The notes below the pieces were generated by a model. The model was not told the origin of the DNA and did not search any database. It saw only the letters and a list, made by a program, of their open reading frames with translations. Source: Membranipora membranacea (taxonomy: Eukaryota > Bryozoa > Gymnolaemata > Cheilostomatida > Membraniporidae). Taken from it: a stretch of 64,000 bases of DNA. A program made the translations under genes and the position numbers. Shown one piece after another: positions 12,688 to 25,204 of this stretch (within the stretch, counting starts at the first letter, position 1; each line of letters opens with the position of its first letter). Location: contig OU612065.1 in assembly GCA_914767715.1 (NCBI GenBank), positions 3,782,001-3,846,000 on the forward strand, in the 5' to 3' direction.

Positions 12688-15600
12688 TTAGATGGATCTC
12701 ACTAGAACTGAGACATCATCTCTGACGCTTGTTAATGAGCCGCTATCCGTCATGACAAAGCCAAGCCGGCAATACAGAGCGCCATGATGTGTACTGGCGT
12801 TCTCAACCATGCAATGTACTCCTTTCACTTTGGTAGATTTCAGTGCGGCAAAGAGGCAGGCAAGAGCTCTCTGCAAAAATTGTAAAATTGTAAAAAATCA
12901 TAAATATACATAACTGGATGCAGATGCAGAAATTCATTTTAGACGGGCTAAACTTGCACAAATTAAAGATCTAAGATCTAGCCAACATTCTGGCAGCTTT
13001 ATTGTTATGCATTGACTGACGTCCCAGTAACGAGCTTCAAAAACACAGGCAAGCTACTTGACAAATCTTAACAAGGGGTCAGCTGTAGCATTCTGAACTT
13101 TTGGGCCAATCAAAGATGTGAAATTGATTCCAGCAATCATAGATAAACTGTCATGTGGTTGTTCAGCGCTAGATATGTTCCCCTTATCCATGAATATATA
13201 TCAGTGTCTAAAATTAATTTGGCGTTCTAAAAGCATCACTTGTATGAATATTGATAAAATGATAGTTTGTCAACTTACCTGTTTGATTGTGAAATCCTCT
13301 ACATGTGGGGAAAAGTCCATAGTCAGTAAGCCCGGATGGTGAGTGATAATTGATTCTGAGCTCTCAGGAGCATAACTGTGAAAACGTCCCATAAGATCCT
13401 GTATCATAAAATATATTTTAGTAAAATATCAACTCAGTATATTAGTACATCAGTATATCAACTTAGTATATCAGTATAATTATGACTACTTCTTTTCGGT
13501 TATGTGTAAAATAATTATGTACAGAACTCCTGCCCACATAGAGCTGAACGATATGGTCGGTAATTTAAATCCTTGGTATGGTGCGAGATACAAAAGCAAT
13601 CATGTTCAATCATGGCCTATTAGACTTGATAGACCTTTCACACAATTCAATTAAGTGTATTGAATATTGGCCTCTACCTGAGCTCGGGTGAGAGTTGTGC
13701 CCTCCAGAGGAGCTGGGAGCTGGTATTTCTCATGCATCGCTGGTAACCATGACGACGCCATCTTACTGTGGAAGTCACTAGCATCAGGAGCTGCCAGCAC
13801 ATATCCACATATACCTTTATCATCTTCTACCACAAAACAGAACTGACTGCTAATGGTGAGAAACCCTCCTACTAACCTGTAATTACAAACAGGTGTTGAG
13901 TTGTGTCAGTGTATTTTGTTGAATAGATGTTGATTATGATAAGGAGGGACAATCCCTAATGCATTCATAACAAGTTATCATGTCATCAAAAGTAACACAC
14001 TCTTTACTGTCGATCACACAATGAACTTTGAGGGAGGTCATAGGAACACATAACTTACAGATTGGGTATAAGCTGAGGATGCTCATTAATCTCCGACTCG
14101 ACACACAAGTGTTTATTCGCCTCGTTACAAACTCGGTATACAGCCATCTACAATAAATTAATGGAATGTGATACGGCCAGTTATGATTACAGGAAAAATT
14201 GGTGAATTGGTAAATCAGCCAACAAACTACACAATGGTGGGCTATTTTAGGTAGTAAACAGAGGTAGTGTTTTTACAGCAAAACAATCATATTTAAAGGG
14301 GATTAAAAGTTAGGAGCCGAAACAACCATAGGCTACAGTAAAACGCAATTACGATACCTCAAGACAAAACAGCAACACAGTAATATTCAGGTTCATTATT
14401 AACCTAAATCCCCTTCACCACTGTGAGGCAAGATACGTCCACATTATTTAGGCATGTTTACATCTTTGGAGGTAAGAGTCTGAACTATGGCAAATATTCC
14501 TTTTCTTACCTCATCCGAAGAGTTGTAAGGTCTTATGGTGAATACCTGAGTCATAACATCTCCAGCTACAGGCCTAGCACTGTATGTAAATAAATCTGTT
14601 GCACACTCCAATGGCAATAAACGCTAAAAGATTTTGCAATGAGTTTTAATTAAGCAGTTCATCAAATTCACCTTTGATCTTCAATCTCAAAATAACCACT
14701 GAATTGATCCGAGATCAGAAGAATATACTAGGTGCTTAGCAGACTTGCTCATATGGCATAGGAGACAATCTCAAACTATCCAGATCAACTGAAAGGAACA
14801 AAAGACAAGCGGTTGTGGGTTTTTGTCCCACAGCTGTCTCCTCCCTAATTGACCTAGTCCTAATGTCACGGGTTTGTATCTACATGTTATGTGCTACAAG
14901 GAAAGTTATGCTCATATCTCAGGTAAAGTACAAAGCTATGACTTTGGTGGTTCCATTTTTGTTTTTGTTTGTTTTTCATTGATGGAATGCTTCGCAACGA
15001 GCGCAAGCATACGGGATTGTAGACGTGAGCTATATTCCTGCTGTCTTTAGTGCGGTCTACCAAACCACATTACGCTTATCAAGCTTTTACACAGACAAGT
15101 CTTTTCATCTATTGGGCTATGTTTGTTTTTGCAGATTCCCGATTCTAAAATATATCATCCATCCATCCAATATGTCATCCATCACCATACTACCAAAAAT
15201 AAGATGGTTTGGTAGACCACACCATGCTAGATCCTGAATCTCAGATTTTCTAGCTGCTGAAATAGAATGAGAGTTAGTGAGGTACATACTTGGAGCTCTC
15301 CAGTTAGGCCTCCTCTGAACACCCACGGTTCATTATCACCAGATAAAAAGGCTTTGTTGTACCCTTTTGTGGACCCTATTATAGAGAAATAATGATAATA
15401 AAATCAAAAACAGGAATGTAAAAGTTGTAAAATACATGCATACAGATAAGCGTTAAATACATGGAAGAGGGTGTTAGAACAGCGATGGGACGGGTTGTTC
15501 TGGCAATGAGGATGTTAAGGGGGAGAAGGCTGCACCTATTTTGAGAATTCTTAAACATTATGCTGGATTATGCTTCATGTTGGGATGGGACAGTTGTGAT

Positions 15601-18600
15601 ATTAGCAGTTCTGTGACAGAAACCTAGAACAATTTACTCAATCACCAAATTTCCATTACAGCAAGGTGACTCATAGCAGGCTGTAATCCCTTTTCACATT
15701 GGTAAGAAACTGTCACAAAGCTGATGAATAGAAATCTGCATAATCAACATCATGCACTTGCAACAATATTTTTGAGTGGGGATAAGGTATCGATCTCTGG
15801 ACCAGAATGCCGAGTTGATTAAGCAGTTTCCTGTTCTGTCATGATGCTATCCATTATCTTTTGCCTTCCACGGATGAAATTTATTCCACTTAAATGCTGC
15901 TTTGGAATGTTTTACTTTAAATCTTTGCTTCAACCATTTTTTTTTCAGAAATTGCAATAAAATATATTGATAGTTTTGAGGTCAGAGGAGTTTAGCCTGA
16001 AGACAGTAATACATGAAACTAAGGTTTGTGATCACAGCGTCAGCAAAAATCTTCATTCTGCTTATGGAACTTGATAATCTCATGCATCAAACTCTTATGA
16101 GAAGTACAACTCAACCAACATCTCATTATCATATTGCATTCCCTGCCACCCAGGGCCACATTTTTATCTAGTATGGTTCAGTTATAATTGTCACTATCAT
16201 GTCAATGATTGAGATATATCAAGCAGATATGCGAGCAGGTTGAAGGGCGCTAATCAAAACCTTGGTTAACATTAAAAACAGCCAGTGGAACACTAGTGCC
16301 AATGGTTATGGAAAAGGGCGAAAGACAAAGGTCAGCATCATGAAATTATTAACTGACTCTCCCAACAAGAGCATAATCCAACTTATTTGGTGTGAGAATG
16401 ATGAGCTGCGCCTTCTCCCAGTCCCCCCCCCCCCCGCCACTACCCCCTGATTCACAGTTAATTATACATGCTCATTGCCATGAAACATTGGAAGGAAAGT
16501 TGTATATATAACTTCCGTTGGCAGTCTGCATCACTGTAATACAAATCTTGATATCAGGTCATGTAGCCTTCCATCTTGGTTGGTACTGTAAGAGCCACTC
16601 CATGCACTAAAGCACAATTTGAGTGCTTTAGTGCATGGATGGATATATAGAGTGATATAGTGATATGATCATACATGTGACACGGTAGTCCAGAATATCA
16701 CAATCAGGTTCTGTCATCACCTTAGCTGTACCTGTTCAAAGAAGAGACAAGATAAGATAATTATAGATGAGCATTTCAGATTGATTCTTCTGAGCATTCA
16801 TTCATGTATGCTTTATTCTTAGTTACTCAACCGGCATCTCTTCATTGTATCAGAAGTAAGAATCAAAGTTGATTTTTTACTTTCACATTTTTTACCCAAC
16901 CGAAAAATGCGCAGCGTGTACGTTCCCATGATGCCACACCAACACAATAAAGACACAGCATTTATATACTATCAAACAAAAGACCATTATTTTTCATTCG
17001 AATGGTTTCATCAAATTGGTATCATATTAAGTTATCATCTATGACAATGAGTGTGTCATGAACACGATCCACCAAAATGCACTTTTAGGCTTCTGTGTCA
17101 AATTACCAATGGTATAACGGACACTTTTTTCTGTCAAAATTCGAAATGATTACGCTTCAGCGATTTACGTGAATGGAACCGACTCAAGGTTTGCTTCCTG
17201 TGGCGTTTTGATTAAGATGAAAACAGCGCAAAGCTTCAATACATCAACTGAGGTTTCCACTGTATTCTATTGTCATTGAGCAGCCTGTTTTTGTCAGCTC
17301 ATTAACCAGACATTCATACGATACTTAATACTTTGCTGTTTTCATCATAATCGCGTTAAACTTGTGGCGGCAGCCCGTTTGAAGGTCATTGCTTGGATCT
17401 TGACAAAGATATTTGCAGCGAATAGAAAATACTGTTGGTGAACCGTGTTCAATTTTTTTCATTTTCAAATTTAAGATGTTCCGTGTTCACAGTTGCTGTT
17501 ATTGTTGGTGTGGCTTGTCCTCATATAATACAACCCAATAAAAGTCCACAATAAACCCTCGGCAAAGTAGGAGGGGTAAGTTACCAAGCCATTTGATGTA
17601 CGAGTTGAGCACAGATATAGTTCCTCTCAGGTCCCAGAGATAATCATTCATGTCATATAGAAGACATCGATTCGGTATCATGGCAAACTTCTCACAAATT
17701 GTCTTGAAATCGAGTACAAACTGATTAAATCCTGCGGCTCGCTCCTCCCATTCATCAATCTACCAACAGAAACAAACCCAGTCACAAGTAAGGGAAACAC
17801 TTGCTCAATTGTTTAAAAAGTATATTATGAACCAGCAATCCTAGACGGACAACACAGAATTGACACAATGTATGCATAATGACCAAGTATAAACTGGATT
17901 TGTTTGTCAAACCAAGTACTCCACACACCACTCAGACAAATAAAGTGTGAAAATTTTAATAATTATCAGAGGTCCATTAATTTAATTAGTTTGCACATAC
18001 ATACCCTGGTTTTGACTGTTTCTGGGTTATTAGACTGGTGCATGGCATGAGAGTTGGTTTGTAACCATTGGAACTCTGTTAGTAAATGAAGAGCTTTTGG
18101 ACCGTGTTCAAACGGTAGATAAAACATATCACAAATCACCTCCAACTCATCGCTGTCAAAATATCCAAATATTCAAAGTCATTATTCAATTTACACCAAA
18201 TAAAATCCAGGCACTTATTACAGCGATAAATGTATGTATCATTTTTTATATAGTGGACGCTTTATCAAAGACCATATTTAAGTCTATGCGATCAATACAA
18301 CTAATACAATATTCGTCAAATAGGCTGCACTAACTCAACAAATATATATTGTCGAAATTGCATCTGGAATCCAACAAAACAATGTCAAATGACAGATAAA
18401 AGAAAGTTAATCTGTACATTTGTGGAAAAGAAATTGGCATAACAGTCAGAAAAGCATAAGATAGTGAGAATTTACCTCCACCTTCCAGATAGATTATCAC
18501 CAAACTCTTCACCAGCCTATCTACCCCATACTTACATTGTAAGTTTTTGTTTTTCCTCAAGTTTATGAACACAGCTGGTCATATCATCATCCACCTGCAT

Positions 18601-21600
18601 GCTATCTTCTTCAAGCGTTTGCGCAGCACCTGCCGCAGGTACAGTGTTCACCAAGCTGTTAGGTAACATATCTTTGACTACGGGAGATTCACAGGCTATG
18701 GCTGGTTTGTCTGTAATAACCTCCATTGGCTCACCAACCAAATTCCCTGATACAGCTGAGGGAAAAGATTCTCTAAAAATAAGAAAATCATAACATGCTC
18801 AGCTGAAAGCTTTATAGTGTTGTATATAAGCCACAGCTACGTGATGTGCCATTTCTAGAAATCAAGGCTAGCTTAATATAGACCATAATGTACAATTAAA
18901 GAGCCCCCAAATGTAAATAGAGAACAACAAATATTGACAACTAGCCAAATGATACTTTTATTCAAGCGATGTAACACCACAATCATCTACACTTCTTACG
19001 CTTGATAATGATGGTCAATCTAAACGTTGCAGGTAAGGCAGAAACATTGACTGCTAAGTTTGGTGATCTCAGCATCTGAACTTACAAACTAACGGAGGAG
19101 AATACTACATCTGTTAACTCTTGACTTACTTGCTGTCAGCGAGAGAAGCACACAAGGCAGCAGCAGCCTCTGGAGGTATCACCACCTCACCAACTAACTG
19201 TTCTACAGGAACTACTAACCCAACAGGGGCGGTCTGTGTGGTCGGGGTGACTGCCATACATGTCATAACACTGGTCGGTATATCTACAAGAATCAAAGAG
19301 ACCACTACCATTAGAGGACTATGATGTATGTTTGTGAATATTTGTTGTGCATTGAGAAACATCAAAAATGAATCACTTGAAGATGGGTTTGGACTTTGGC
19401 TCTGTTTAATTTTCGTTTACAAGCAAGCTATGCTATAATCATCAGTGAGCAATATTCAGCACTATTACAGTCGTGGGTTGACATGCACTGTTCATCATCT
19501 GACAAAACTTTCAATCACTCTTACTGTTCAGGATTGGTGCATTGACAGCCTCCACAATAGGGGTATCCTCTGTGGGAGCCAAGGCTAATTTAGGGGGTGG
19601 AGGTCGACCCCCATCTGGCTGTGTCTGTATGTAGAAGGTTGGTAGCCATGCAGCTAATGCTACTCTGTGCGCTAGTCGAGCATCATAGCCTGCCAGTATA
19701 AGACTGCTATCCTCCAGCTTAGAAAGACCTTCTCTCTCAACATTAGTCTCTGGTGTATCAACTGTGAAATATAACAGCATCATTTGATATCAGTTAGAGA
19801 TGGATATAGCTCTCAATATGGAATAAAACAAAAGAACAGTTGTAACTTTATTTCATATAATCAAGATAAGCCATACCAAGGGATACAGATGTGATTTCTT
19901 CAAGGACGTATACTATTTTATCTGAGTGCAAGCTGATCAGTAAAGCGATCGGTTATCTCACCAGTTTCTTCCTGAGCTTTACATTTACTCCACGCTGCTA
20001 GTGTGTGTAGTGCTACATAGTTGGGCTCAAATTCACAGTTCGGATTGGTTAAAACGCCTGCCAGATATGGTATTAATGATGGGCTACGACCAGCAAATGG
20101 TCCGAGATATATTCTTTTTTGATCGTAGTCATTGGCATGAATGTTGTCCCAGATGAGAGGGGGCCGTCTTAGAACTCTTGTTAACTCTTTTATAGATGAC
20201 AAGCTGATTGTCTTAGACACAACTTTGGGACCTGAAAAATAAATACGAGTATAATAATGAGAATATAGCATCGCATTGCTTTCACTTTTTTTCAGTACAA
20301 AATTTGCAGAGATCTCACCAAGGCTTTCCTATTTCTCTTTAGCTGCTACAGCTAGGTAGCTACAGCTAGTAGATGGTTTATTTATTATCAGGCACCCTTG
20401 ATCAATGCTAGCAAGATACATGAAAACCAGACAAACATTAAAATAAGCATTAAATTATACTATCAATAATAGAATATACAAGTAGCTAAATTACTTTCAC
20501 TTCTTATACTCACCAGTCCACATAATCTCGATGCCCTTGATCAGTTTTTCCCCCAGGGTGTTGAGATATTGAGAGTTGAGCACCGTGGGGACAGCCCTTG
20601 TAGCACAGTACTCTGTCGGACAGAACATAAAAGCTGGCTGCTTGAGATGTTCGTACATCTGGTTGGTGACTGAGGACTGGGCGTGAGCAAACGAGGGGAA
20701 CACTTCCTTATCTGACTTATTCATTTCAGGAACAATATCATCAAAGAGCAGTGCAAACGATTTACACCCAAATGATGACACCTGCAATTTTAAATATATA
20801 AATTGAATTAAATTGAAGCTACACAGTAAATTTGTTAGTGCGCTAGTTTCTTCTCAACCCAGCTTGTTTTCAACTCATATACAAATTCAAGTATTCACTT
20901 GAAACTATGGAATCGCTATCACAAGTGTATGACCTTTCAATTGAAATCCACGATATGCAAAATATGGAGTAATTTTTTGCCAAAAGATTTATCATATTAT
21001 ACACTCAATATTGTACTTATGTATGCATAATAGCAAAAAGACAGCTTGCTTTAATAAACACACTGTGAGTTTGTCTAAAACCCGAGTCTATCGATAGAAT
21101 TATACACTTTTCCAATGGACTACAGCAAATTCATATTAACAAACCTGGTCAAGTTTCCTGCGGAGTATGGTGAGGTCTTTATTACTTGAGTATGTTATAT
21201 CTAAGCCTGGTGATATGGCATACACAAATACTATGTCATGTTTGTTGGCTTGCTGGATCAGCTCAGTAAGGCTCTCTACAAAATAAAATGTGTCACACTA
21301 ATCTCAAGACTGAAATGTTTTATTCTTCCGACAAGTCCATGGCTGTAGAGCATTACAGCAAGTATCTTCTGGAAGGATAGATGGATGTTGATTGGAGTTC
21401 CAAGTTGAAGAAATTTCATGTGTACTACGAAAGTTATTGACACTATTGGAGTTATACTGTTATAAAATTATTATAGATTCAAATTGTTATCTATATGCCA
21501 AGACTGCTGATCTAGAGATTTAAATCGAAGCTCTACGAGTTTCCAAATTTTATCGACCTACAAAGAACTTATGCTCACATATTATCTCTGGCTGGCCAAC

Positions 21601-22280
21601 AACAACGCTCAACATCCCAAAACATCATAGAACAGTCGACTCTAAAAGCAAAGAGCTTTCTGAAAAATCAATATGGTCGCTCTGAAGGTTAACCATGTTA
21701 ACCCAGACATACTTGATTGGTTAACAGAAAACCTACCGGCCTCTTCAACAGTGTATAGATCCCTCCAGTAAGCTCTATGCTTCACATCATCTTTTGGTGC
21801 ATAGAGATAAGTATTCATACCAAACTGTTTCATTCTGCGAAATAACTCTAGTCGTTGATTTGTATTCCATGGTCGTCCGTAGAATCCTAGAAAGGTAAAG
21901 CAAGTCAAGATTCTATCAACTTCTTTAAACCAGAATTAGGTTGCCTATCTCATCTCCAATCCTCTTACTTGATGGCATCATTTTGGTCATTAATTTCAAG
22001 TTTTGACTCAGAGGGTCATATTTTTGTAAATCATTTGAATGGAATCATGCACAATTCCTTATAGGTGGATTGCAAAGCTCAGACTTGATTAAAAGGATGT
22101 CGTACCTTCTACCACCCCACACAAGAAGGTTTTATCACTAGGTCTGATTTCAAAACCTCTGTCGGAATCATAATCAGAATCATCTGAAGCTGCAGATCCT
22201 GGCATCATGCCAACAGGCGGCGTCATGCCCTGGTCAACCTCCTTCTCTGAGTGGCAGCACAGAAGATTGTGCATGCACAA
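12688..22280 (-). CDS. OGA: Protein O-GlcNAcase (OGA, GH84 plus HAT-like domain)
   Basis: OGA removes O-linked N-acetylglucosamine from nuclear and cytoplasmic proteins. Sixteen exons: 22280-22106, 21886-21737, 21275-21145, 20781-20514, 20231-19962, 19761-19525, 19283-19130, 18772-18536, 18152-18005, 17759-17585, 15375-15290, 14623-14510, 14147-14059, 13876-13678, 13398-13279 and 12870-12688. They total 2736 nt, 911 aa, against 916 in human. The GH84 domain (about residues 50-330) shows [24 protein letters not shown] and [14 protein letters not shown]. The catalytic aspartate pair in LLFDDI is at residues 166-167, equivalent to human D174/D175. Residues about 330-540 are a low-complexity linker. 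The helical stalk follows ([20 protein letters not shown]), then the acetyltransferase-like domain ([19 protein letters not shown] to [10 protein letters not shown]). Whether that domain binds acetyl-CoA cannot be judged here; in human it does not appear to. All catalytic landmarks are intact. Confidence 0.96.
12986..13207 (+). repeat. Dispersed ~225-bp repeat, copy 1 (OGA intron 15)
   Basis: Shares ordered blocks with 26952-27180 in the same orientation, including TGGCAGCTTTTAT, GACGTCCCAGTAAC, CAGGCAAGCTACTTGACA, CCAATCAAAGATG, GATATGTTCCCC and ATATATATCAGTG. No coding potential or terminal repeats were identified. It is probably a non-autonomous mobile element. Confidence 0.75.
16423..16435 (+). 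repeat. Poly-C tract (13 C)
   Basis: Thirteen consecutive C residues, followed by a few more C-rich bases, in OGA intron 10. On the OGA coding strand it is a G run. Confidence 0.9.
16600..16638. repeat. Perfect hairpin with 15-bp arms
   Basis: CCATGCACTAAAGCA at 16600-16614 is the exact reverse complement of 16624-16638, with a 9-base loop. No matching direct repeats flank it, so it is not clearly a transposon. Confidence 0.85.
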
Positions 22281-22574
22281 TTTAATCTGAAATGAGACAT
22301 TTCATACTGTACTCAAAATTAACATCGGGAATGTTGAGTTCTTAGAAGAAAGAAGAGACTTTGACAAGATCATGATGTTATTGGATGGGTGCTTTAAAAC
22401 TAGTTCAATGGGTATATTATCTATTTATTCAAATAAAAAAATTCCTCACCTGAATTTGAATCTGTGATGATGAAGCAAGTCTTATAAACTGCTAGTTCAA
22501 TTAGAAAGATCTGTGGTGTCACCACTGTGTAAGTTGCCTTTCCTATCTGAAAACACAATAGAGACACTTATATC

Positions 22575-23963
22575 TATGGAAATCAGGAGCGACATGCTAA
22601 ATGCCAAATGCTAAAGGCACAAAAATGCCAAATGCTAAATGCCAATTTGTTCAGAGAGGACACAATTCTTGTGGTTCAGATGGTGTTGCACTGTTTTGAG
22701 TTGTGATATGTTGTCCTCCATCAGGACAAAGACACGACTCAAATAAATACCGTGTGTCATATTATGCTACTAATTGGCCTACCATGGTGACTTACTCAGT
22801 TTATGACAGCCCCCAATCCAGTAATTCCTTTTATATCACACTCTACATCGCTAGGTGCTGTGGTATTCCAACCAACCAATGTAATCAATGTCAGTTGTAC
22901 ATGTCCGGTGACATCAAGGAGAATTCTCCCTGATGACATACATATCCTTATTGGGATCATATTGAGTATTGAGATAATGATGCTAAGCCATCAATGTCAG
23001 GTGAGATTGCCATCTCCTGCTTTCGATCCCACGCAAAACATATTCAAATTGCTGTACATGTATAGTACACAAATTATATGAAAATAATATCTGTCCAGTG
23101 TTTGCTCAAGGGGTAGAGAGAGTTGGACAACACGGAAACCCCATTGCGATCAAATGCTGTATATATACATATTGTATCATTTTATTGTCGGAAGCCTGTT
23201 ATTAGCCTGTTATTTGGAAATACTTGTCCAATTTCATTATGCTCATCTTCGTCTGAAACTTAAAGTAAGACAACATGAACACGTATCAGCCTCGAATAAC
23301 CCCGGATAGCATTTAGCAAAGTCTCGGGGCAACTTCAAGCCGGATCTCAGACATGAATCATATTAACATTGTCCAGTTCATAACAGACCCATAGACTAAT
23401 TATACTCCCTAGAAAGGAAAAACTGATGCTTATGCTTCACTGATCAAAATATGGCTTCATTGTGCTAGCAAGCAATACGCTACCACAACCACAGTAACTG
23501 GGTAACACGCTCATTCACTTGCCTTCTGCAGGTATTTCAAGCAACAAGTACCCCTGTTACTCGTTTGACTGGTTCGATTCAATGAATGAATTATGCAGGT
23601 CAAAAGAAGTATGAAGACAATGCAAACTTTCACTAACGTGCTGTACTGTCATCATTACATACATATTACATGTGAACGTCTGGCGAGTGGCAAGTCCATT
23701 GTGGCCATTCGAACAGCTTGTCAAATATATTAAAGATTTATTTCCGACTTTCAGGGTTCAACTATGGTAGGGGTATAAAACAATGAGGGGAAAATCTTTT
23801 TCATCGACCCATGATGGTTGCCTGCTTGTGAATAGATGAATGACAAAAAGTGCTTGTATTTTTGTAGGATAGATAACCATATTTACAATCTGAATCAAGG
23901 GAGTTGTGTCCCCTCTGATCAATTTAGCATTTGGCATTTAGCATGTCGCTCCTGATTTCCATA
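22575..23963. mobile_element. Non-autonomous inverted-repeat element, ~1.39 kb
   Basis: TATGGAAATCAGGAGCGACA at 22575 onward recurs in inverted orientation ending at 23963. The similarity continues inward through ATGCTAAATGCCAAATGCTAAA to a GGACACAA block at about 22658-22680 and 23883-23905. The left arm carries an extra ~30-bp internal duplication of the AAATGCCAAATGCTAAA unit. No transposase frame lies between the arms. Target-site duplication is unclear: both flanks contain ATAT(C), offset by one base. Confidence 0.8.
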
Positions 23964-24399
23964 CATATCAAATAAATAATAAGCAACTGTTCATAGTGGG
24001 AAACCCATCTGAGACTATGGCAGGGGAAGGGTGAGTGAGACAGACTGCAAATCAGAATGGACCATTGTATAATACATACTGTGTTAGGCTATTTATCAGA
24101 AAACAGTGAACTGCTCAGGAGCCAACACTATAATAGCTATACTCAGTTGAGTTTCAAGTAGAGGTGAATTGAAACTGCTGACCACTGACTAGGTAGGTCT
24201 AGGCCATTCTCCCTGGCCCAACTTCAACTATCTCTATAAATAAATGAATTATTTAGCCCTAGATAATCATGTTTGCTATCAAGTACTGTAGGTGAAGCAT
24301 ACACACAGTCAGAGGCTATAAGGTGTAAATGTAGGAAGTCATACTACACCACTGGACGGGTTGGATTAGGAGAATTGCACGGCAGAGCCTGTGTCGTGT

Positions 24400-24521
24400 G
24401 TGTGACCCACAGGTCTACTCCAAAACCTGGGATTTTGGCAATGTTTGACTGCCCCCTCGGCAAGGGGGACAGTCAAACATTGCCAAAATCCCAGGTTTTG
24501 GAGTAGACCTGTGGTGTGACC
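24400..24521. mobile_element. 106-bp palindromic MITE with exact 8-bp target-site duplication
   Basis: Bases 24408-24513 form a near-perfect hairpin with arms of about 50 bp. It begins CACAGGTCTACTCC and ends in the reverse complement; the centre is CTCGGCAAG, with one mismatch or indel near it. GTGTGACC flanks both sides, at 24400-24407 and 24514-24521. An 8-bp duplication fits the hAT superfamily, but with no transposase the assignment is an inference. A diverged relative lies at 38918-39012. Confidence 0.9.
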
Positions 24522-25101
24522 TTTGTTGGAGTGGGGGAGGAGGAGGATGTAAGTTTAGTAAAGTTAGTATGAATAAATAATGGTTTTTACATTGAGTTAT
24601 TAATCAGTAGTCATTTGCAGCCACAAAAAAAAGGTAATATTTCTGCTCTTCTTGAAATAGTATGTAAAGCTGTCAATCCTCACAGTTGGCTTGCACAGTA
24701 TAGTATAATGTTTATTATGCCTCAACTTTTCACTTGCAAGCAATATCTTTTTAGCTGCATCTCTTTTGGAAATAGTCTGTAGCTGTGGACAAAACACCAG
24801 TACAATACATTATCAATTTAACGACAACTTATCAATCCTCTGTATTAGTATTTTTGTGGGAAGATAACCACCAGTTGGTCGGGTTTCATCAATAAGTGGA
24901 CAACTCCTTGTTTGTATTTTATGGGATGAGGACACAACTTATAAGTAGGGCAGTTTCAGCGCGGTTCCTGCAGGGAGCAATTTAGTTCATTGCAGGGAGG
25001 GTGGGATGAATCCCACCATCCCTGGTTCCTGATTCCTGTTATGTTAGGGGGTTTTCAATCCGGATAAGCGATGCTTTATATACTAGAGCAAATTATCACT
25101 T

Positions 25102-25178
25102 TCACCCTGCTGTCACCCTGCTGTCACCCTGCTGTCACCCTGCTGTCACCCTGCTGTCACCCTGCTGTCACCCTGCTG
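25102..25178 (+). repeat. 11-bp tandem repeat, seven copies
   Basis: Seven consecutive perfect copies of TCACCCTGCTG, followed by TCAC. It begins 26 bp beyond the 3' tail of the adjacent decayed LINE. Confidence 0.95.
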
Positions 25179-25204
25179 TCACATCGCTCAAAATTATCTC
25201 TCAC

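Larger units (their letters stand above)
15376..17584. other. OGA intron 10, the longest in the gene
   Basis: A 2.2 kb intron in a gene whose other introns mostly run 200-750 bp. It contains a 13-base C run (16423-16435) and a perfect 15-bp-arm hairpin (16600-16638). No exon-like sequence or recognisable transposon protein was seen. Confidence 0.7.

Noticed and set aside
22940-22950. U12-type donor-like ATATCCTTA, also a similar string at 38028, checked because CENATAC acts on minor introns
   Set aside because: Both are in repeat or intergenic DNA; every intron I assigned has a GT donor of the major type.
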